DNA of 64,000 nt from NCBI GenBank assembly GCA_035222895.1, contig JAVYIG010005335.1:62001-126000 (forward strand), given 5' to 3'. A program made the translations under genes and the position numbers. Shown in pieces: positions 60,375 to 64,000 of the stretch. This DNA comes from Strongylocentrotus droebachiensis (taxonomy: Eukaryota > Echinodermata > Echinoidea > Camarodonta > Strongylocentrotidae). Every line of letters starts with the position of its first letter. The first letter of the stretch is position 1. The notes beneath the pieces were generated by a model that saw only the letters and a list, made by a program, of their open reading frames with translations, made no database searches and was not told the DNA's origin.

Positions 60375-61210
60375 AAAGGACATCATTGTTAAACCTATTT
60401 AAGAGTAAACAATGACGTCATCATCTGGATTTGTTTTTCTTCTTCTGGAAATGCGCCCCCAGCGAGTATGGAAAGGGGTAGTAGTTTCAGATGTTCATGA
60501 TTGTCTCCAAGTGACCGGCTGAGTGACGAAACGGGTTTAGCCTGAAACACCAACCAAGAGACTCTGCAGAATGGAGCTCTTCAGTCTGTTGTTGAACTAT
60601 AATATTGAGGTATTAATTACTCCAGAGCTGAACTTCTATGCCCTTTTCAGATCGGGTCTTGGGGATGAGGAATATATAAACAAGATGACATCATGGTCGA
60701 AATTAGCCTTTGATTGGTGAGAAGACTAAGCGAAGGAGCAGACCTCGACACGGGATATAGTATTCGCCTTGTCCTCGTTCATGACGTAACTTTCAGCATG
60801 CGCACAAAGTGTGCGCATTGACACTGTCTTGGAAACGGTTGAGGGTGAAACATTGTGCCATAATAATATGCTACATGAAGGATGGAATAAAAGAAAAAAG
60901 AGGAGCCGGGCCGGGGAGAGGGGGACGGGAGTTTGTTAAAGAGGTGGAGAAGGGAAGGAAGGACGTAGTTAGAGGTCGGTAATAAGCTTCTTTTAGAAGG
61001 GAAGAGCCACCAAAACCTGGTCGTCGTTTTCTTTGCTCCCTGTCTTTCCTCCAGAAAGAGGGATAATAATAATTCCTCTGTGGGAATTTGAAGAGGGGAA
61101 GAACAAAAAGGGGAGAAATACAAACACATTTTTAAAAAAGAAGGAGGAAAAGGGAAGGGAAGGTAAGAGAAGGATGTCTACATGTCAAGTTCATCACGTC
61201 AAGCAACAAA

Positions 61211-61330
61211 ATGCCTACAACACCCGGTATTCCCAGGCGGTCTCCCATCCAAGTACTAACCGGGCCCTATGCTGCTTGACTTCGGTGATCGGACGAGAAC
61301 CGGTATATTCAGCATGGTATGGTCGTAGGC
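61211..61330 (-). rRNA. 5S ribosomal RNA, copy 47
   Basis: Consensus gene. Confidence 0.98.
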
Positions 61331-62166
61331 AAAGGACATCATTGTTAAACCTATTTAAGAGTAAACAATGACGTCATCATCTGGATTTGTTTTTCTTCTT
61401 CTGGAAATGCGCCCCCAGCGAGTATGGAAAGGGGTAGTAGTTTCAGATGTTCATGATTGTCTCCAAGTGACCGGCTGAGTGACGAAACGGGTTTAGCCTG
61501 AAACACCAACCAAGAGACTCTGCAGAATGGAGCTCTTCAGTCTGTTGTTGAACTATAATATTGAGGTATTAATTACTCCAGAGCTGAACTTCTATGCCCT
61601 TTTCAGATCGGGTCTTGGGGATGAGGAATATATAAACAAGATGACATCATGGTCGAAATTAGCCTTTGATTGGTGAGAAGACTAAGCGAAGGAGCAGACC
61701 TCGACACGGGATATAGTATTCGCCTTGTCCTCGTTCATGACGTAACTTTCAGCATGCGCACAAAGTGTGCGCATTGACACTGTCTTGGAAACGGTTGAGG
61801 GTGAAACATTGTGCCATAATAATATGCTACATGAAGGATGGAATAAAAGAAAAAAGAGGAGCCGGGCCGGGGAGAGGGGGACGGGAGTTTGTTAAAGAGG
61901 TGGAGAAGGGAAGGAAGGACGTAGTTAGAGGTCGGTAATAAGCTTCTTTTAGAAGGGAAGAGCCACCAAAACCTGGTCGTCGTTTTCTTTGCTCCCTGTC
62001 TTTCCTCCAGAAAGAGGGATAATAATAATTCCTCTGTGGGAATTTGAAGAGGGGAAGAACAAAAAGGGGAGAAATACAAACACATTTTTAAAAAAGAAGG
62101 AGGAAAAGGGAAGGGAAGGTAAGAGAAGGATGTCTACATGTCAAGTTCATCACGTCAAGCAACAAA

Positions 62167-62286
62167 ATGCCTACAACACCCGGTATTCCCAGGCGGTCTC
62201 CCATCCAAGTACTAACCGGGCCCTATGCTGCTTGACTTCGGTGATCGGACGAGAACCGGTATATTCAGCATGGTATGGTCGTAGGC
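62167..62286 (-). rRNA. 5S ribosomal RNA, copy 48
   Basis: Consensus gene. Confidence 0.98.
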
Positions 62287-63122
62287 AAAGGACATCATTG
62301 TTAAACCTATTTAAGAGTAAACAATGACGTCATCATCTGGATTTGTTTTTCTTCTTCTGGAAATGCGCCCCCAGCGAGTATGGAAAGGGGTAGTAGTTTC
62401 AGATGTTCATGATTGTCTCCAAGTGACCGGCTGAGTGACGAAACGGGTTTAGCCTGAAACACCAACCAAGAGACTCTGCAGAATGGAGCTCTTCAGTCTG
62501 TTGTTGAACTATAATATTGAGGTATTAATTACTCCAGAGCTGAACTTCTATGCCCTTTTCAGATCGGGTCTTGGGGATGAGGAATATATAAACAAGATGA
62601 CATCATGGTCGAAATTAGCCTTTGATTGGTGAGAAGACTAAGCGAAGGAGCAGACCTCGACACGGGATATAGTATTCGCCTTGTCCTCGTTCATGACGTA
62701 ACTTTCAGCATGCGCACAAAGTGTGCGCATTGACACTGTCTTGGAAACGGTTGAGGGTGAAACATTGTGCCATAATAATATGCTACATGAAGGATGGAAT
62801 AAAAGAAAAAAGAGGAGCCGGGCCGGGGAGAGGGGGACGGGAGTTTGTTAAAGAGGTGGAGAAGGGAAGGAAGGACGTAGTTAGAGGTCGGTAATAAGCT
62901 TCTTTTAGAAGGGAAGAGCCACCAAAACCTGGTCGTCGTTTTCTTTGCTCCCTGTCTTTCCTCCAGAAAGAGGGATAATAATAATTCCTCTGTGGGAATT
63001 TGAAGAGGGGAAGAACAAAAAGGGGAGAAATACAAACACATTTTTAAAAAAGAAGGAGGAAAAGGGAAGGGAAGGTAAGAGAAGGATGTCTACATGTCAA
63101 GTTCATCACGTCAAGCAACAAA

Positions 63123-63242
63123 ATGCCTACAACACCCGGTATTCCCAGGCGGTCTCCCATCCAAGTACTAACCGGGCCCTATGCTGCTTGACTTCGGTGA
63201 TCGGACGAGAACCGGTATATTCAGCATGGTATGGTCGTAGGC
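63123..63242 (-). rRNA. 5S ribosomal RNA, copy 49
   Basis: Consensus gene, the last complete one. The following unit is cut by the window end inside its spacer. Confidence 0.98.
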
Positions 63243-64000
63243 AAAGGACATCATTGTTAAACCTATTTAAGAGTAAACAATGACGTCATCATCTGGATTT
63301 GTTTTTCTTCTTCTGGAAATGCGCCCCCAGCGAGTATGGAAAGGGGTAGTAGTTTCAGATGTTCATGATTGTCTCCAAGTGACCGGCTGAGTGACGAAAC
63401 GGGTTTAGCCTGAAACACCAACCAAGAGACTCTGCAGAATGGAGCTCTTCAGTCTGTTGTTGAACTATAATATTGAGGTATTAATTACTCCAGAGCTGAA
63501 CTTCTATGCCCTTTTCAGATCGGGTCTTGGGGATGAGGAATATATAAACAAGATGACATCATGGTCGAAATTAGCCTTTGATTGGTGAGAAGACTAAGCG
63601 AAGGAGCAGACCTCGACACGGGATATAGTATTCGCCTTGTCCTCGTTCATGACGTAACTTTCAGCATGCGCACAAAGTGTGCGCATTGACACTGTCTTGG
63701 AAACGGTTGAGGGTGAAACATTGTGCCATAATAATATGCTACATGAAGGATGGAATAAAAGAAAAAAGAGGAGCCGGGCCGGGGAGAGGGGGACGGGAGT
63801 TTGTTAAAGAGGTGGAGAAGGGAAGGAAGGACGTAGTTAGAGGTCGGTAATAAGCTTCTTTTAGAAGGGAAGAGCCACCAAAACCTGGTCGTCGTTTTCT
63901 TTGCTCCCTGTCTTTCCTCCAGAAAGAGGGATAATAATAATTCCTCTGTGGGAATTTGAAGAGGGGAAGAACAAAAAGGGGAGAAATACAAACACATTTT

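Larger units (their letters stand above)
16400..64000 (-). repeat. Tandem 5S rDNA array, 956-bp unit, 49 full units plus partial
   Basis: Sequence from 16400 repeats every 956 bp to the window end. Units 29, 30 and 31 are 957 bp because of one inserted A (about 43642, 44599, 45556). Each complete unit is about 836 bp of spacer plus one minus-strand 5S gene. The last unit (63247-64000) is cut before its gene. Only a handful of base differences were found by eye across more than 47 kb, so the units are essentially identical and under active concerted evolution. The unit contains no second RNA gene I recognise. The recurrent minus-strand 116-codon frame and the plus-strand 65/112-codon frame lack motifs, and the latter runs through the antisense of the 5S gene. 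They persist because the units are copies. Confidence 0.98.

Noticed and set aside
16400-64000. CRISPR-like or satellite array
   Set aside because: Regular 956-bp units contain a bona fide 5S rRNA gene. There are no short repeats with variable spacers.

Overview
The window is animal nuclear DNA. It holds 16.4 kb of repeat-rich, nearly gene-free flank followed by 47.6 kb of a head-to-tail 5S ribosomal DNA array that runs off the right edge. Evidence for a metazoan: a canonical 120-nt eukaryotic 5S rRNA with TFIIIA-type internal promoter and Pol III T-run terminator, decayed non-LTR retrotransposons, hAT-like and other MITEs, microsatellites, and splice-site-bounded exon candidates. The 5S sequence and the repeat style suggest a marine deuterostome, most likely an echinoderm such as a sea urchin. 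That assignment is recall-based inference and was not searched.

Left flank (1-16399). A degenerate C2H2 zinc-finger exon lies at the left edge (minus strand, in-frame stop), and a candidate short first coding exon lies at 5635-5758 (minus strand). Everything else recognised is mobile or repetitive. There is a Helitron/HINE-like block (about 960-1940), a 390-bp dispersed repeat present twice (1975-2367 and 4176-4566), and a 447-bp MITE (3233-3679). There is also a perfect 29-bp-arm hairpin (4930-5000), an inverted pair of one SINE/MITE-like family (6004-6217 and 7981-8176), and an element with about 130-140-bp terminal inverted repeats (8628-9280). A 5'-truncated, frameshifted reverse-transcriptase element (9529-11100, minus) is followed by two abutting inverted-repeat elements (11987-12417 and 12421-13169). 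A hAT-type MITE with a perfect 8-bp target-site duplication (15190-15533) and the 3' end of a second, RTE-like retroelement (15656-15838, minus) complete the flank. Long G-tracts, nearly all G on the plus strand, punctuate this flank.

Array (16400-64000). There are 49 complete units plus a 754-bp partial one. The unit is 956 bp, or 957 bp in three adjacent units. Each complete unit carries one 5S rRNA gene on the minus strand, so there are 49 genes here. Each gene has an internal control region, a TATA-like element at about -28 to -20, a perfect TGACGTCA palindrome at about -46 to -39, and a TTTT terminator. Units are almost identical. The few variants (the first four genes, units 29-31, units 12 and 14, unit 40) record local unequal exchange or conversion. 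The array edge falls a few bases upstream of where a 5S gene would start, so the outermost promoter region has no gene.

No operon-like functional grouping exists. The only clearly functional genes are the 5S rRNAs, which supply the large-subunit 5S component through Pol III transcription. Single-base differences between units were read by eye, so the variant list is probably incomplete.
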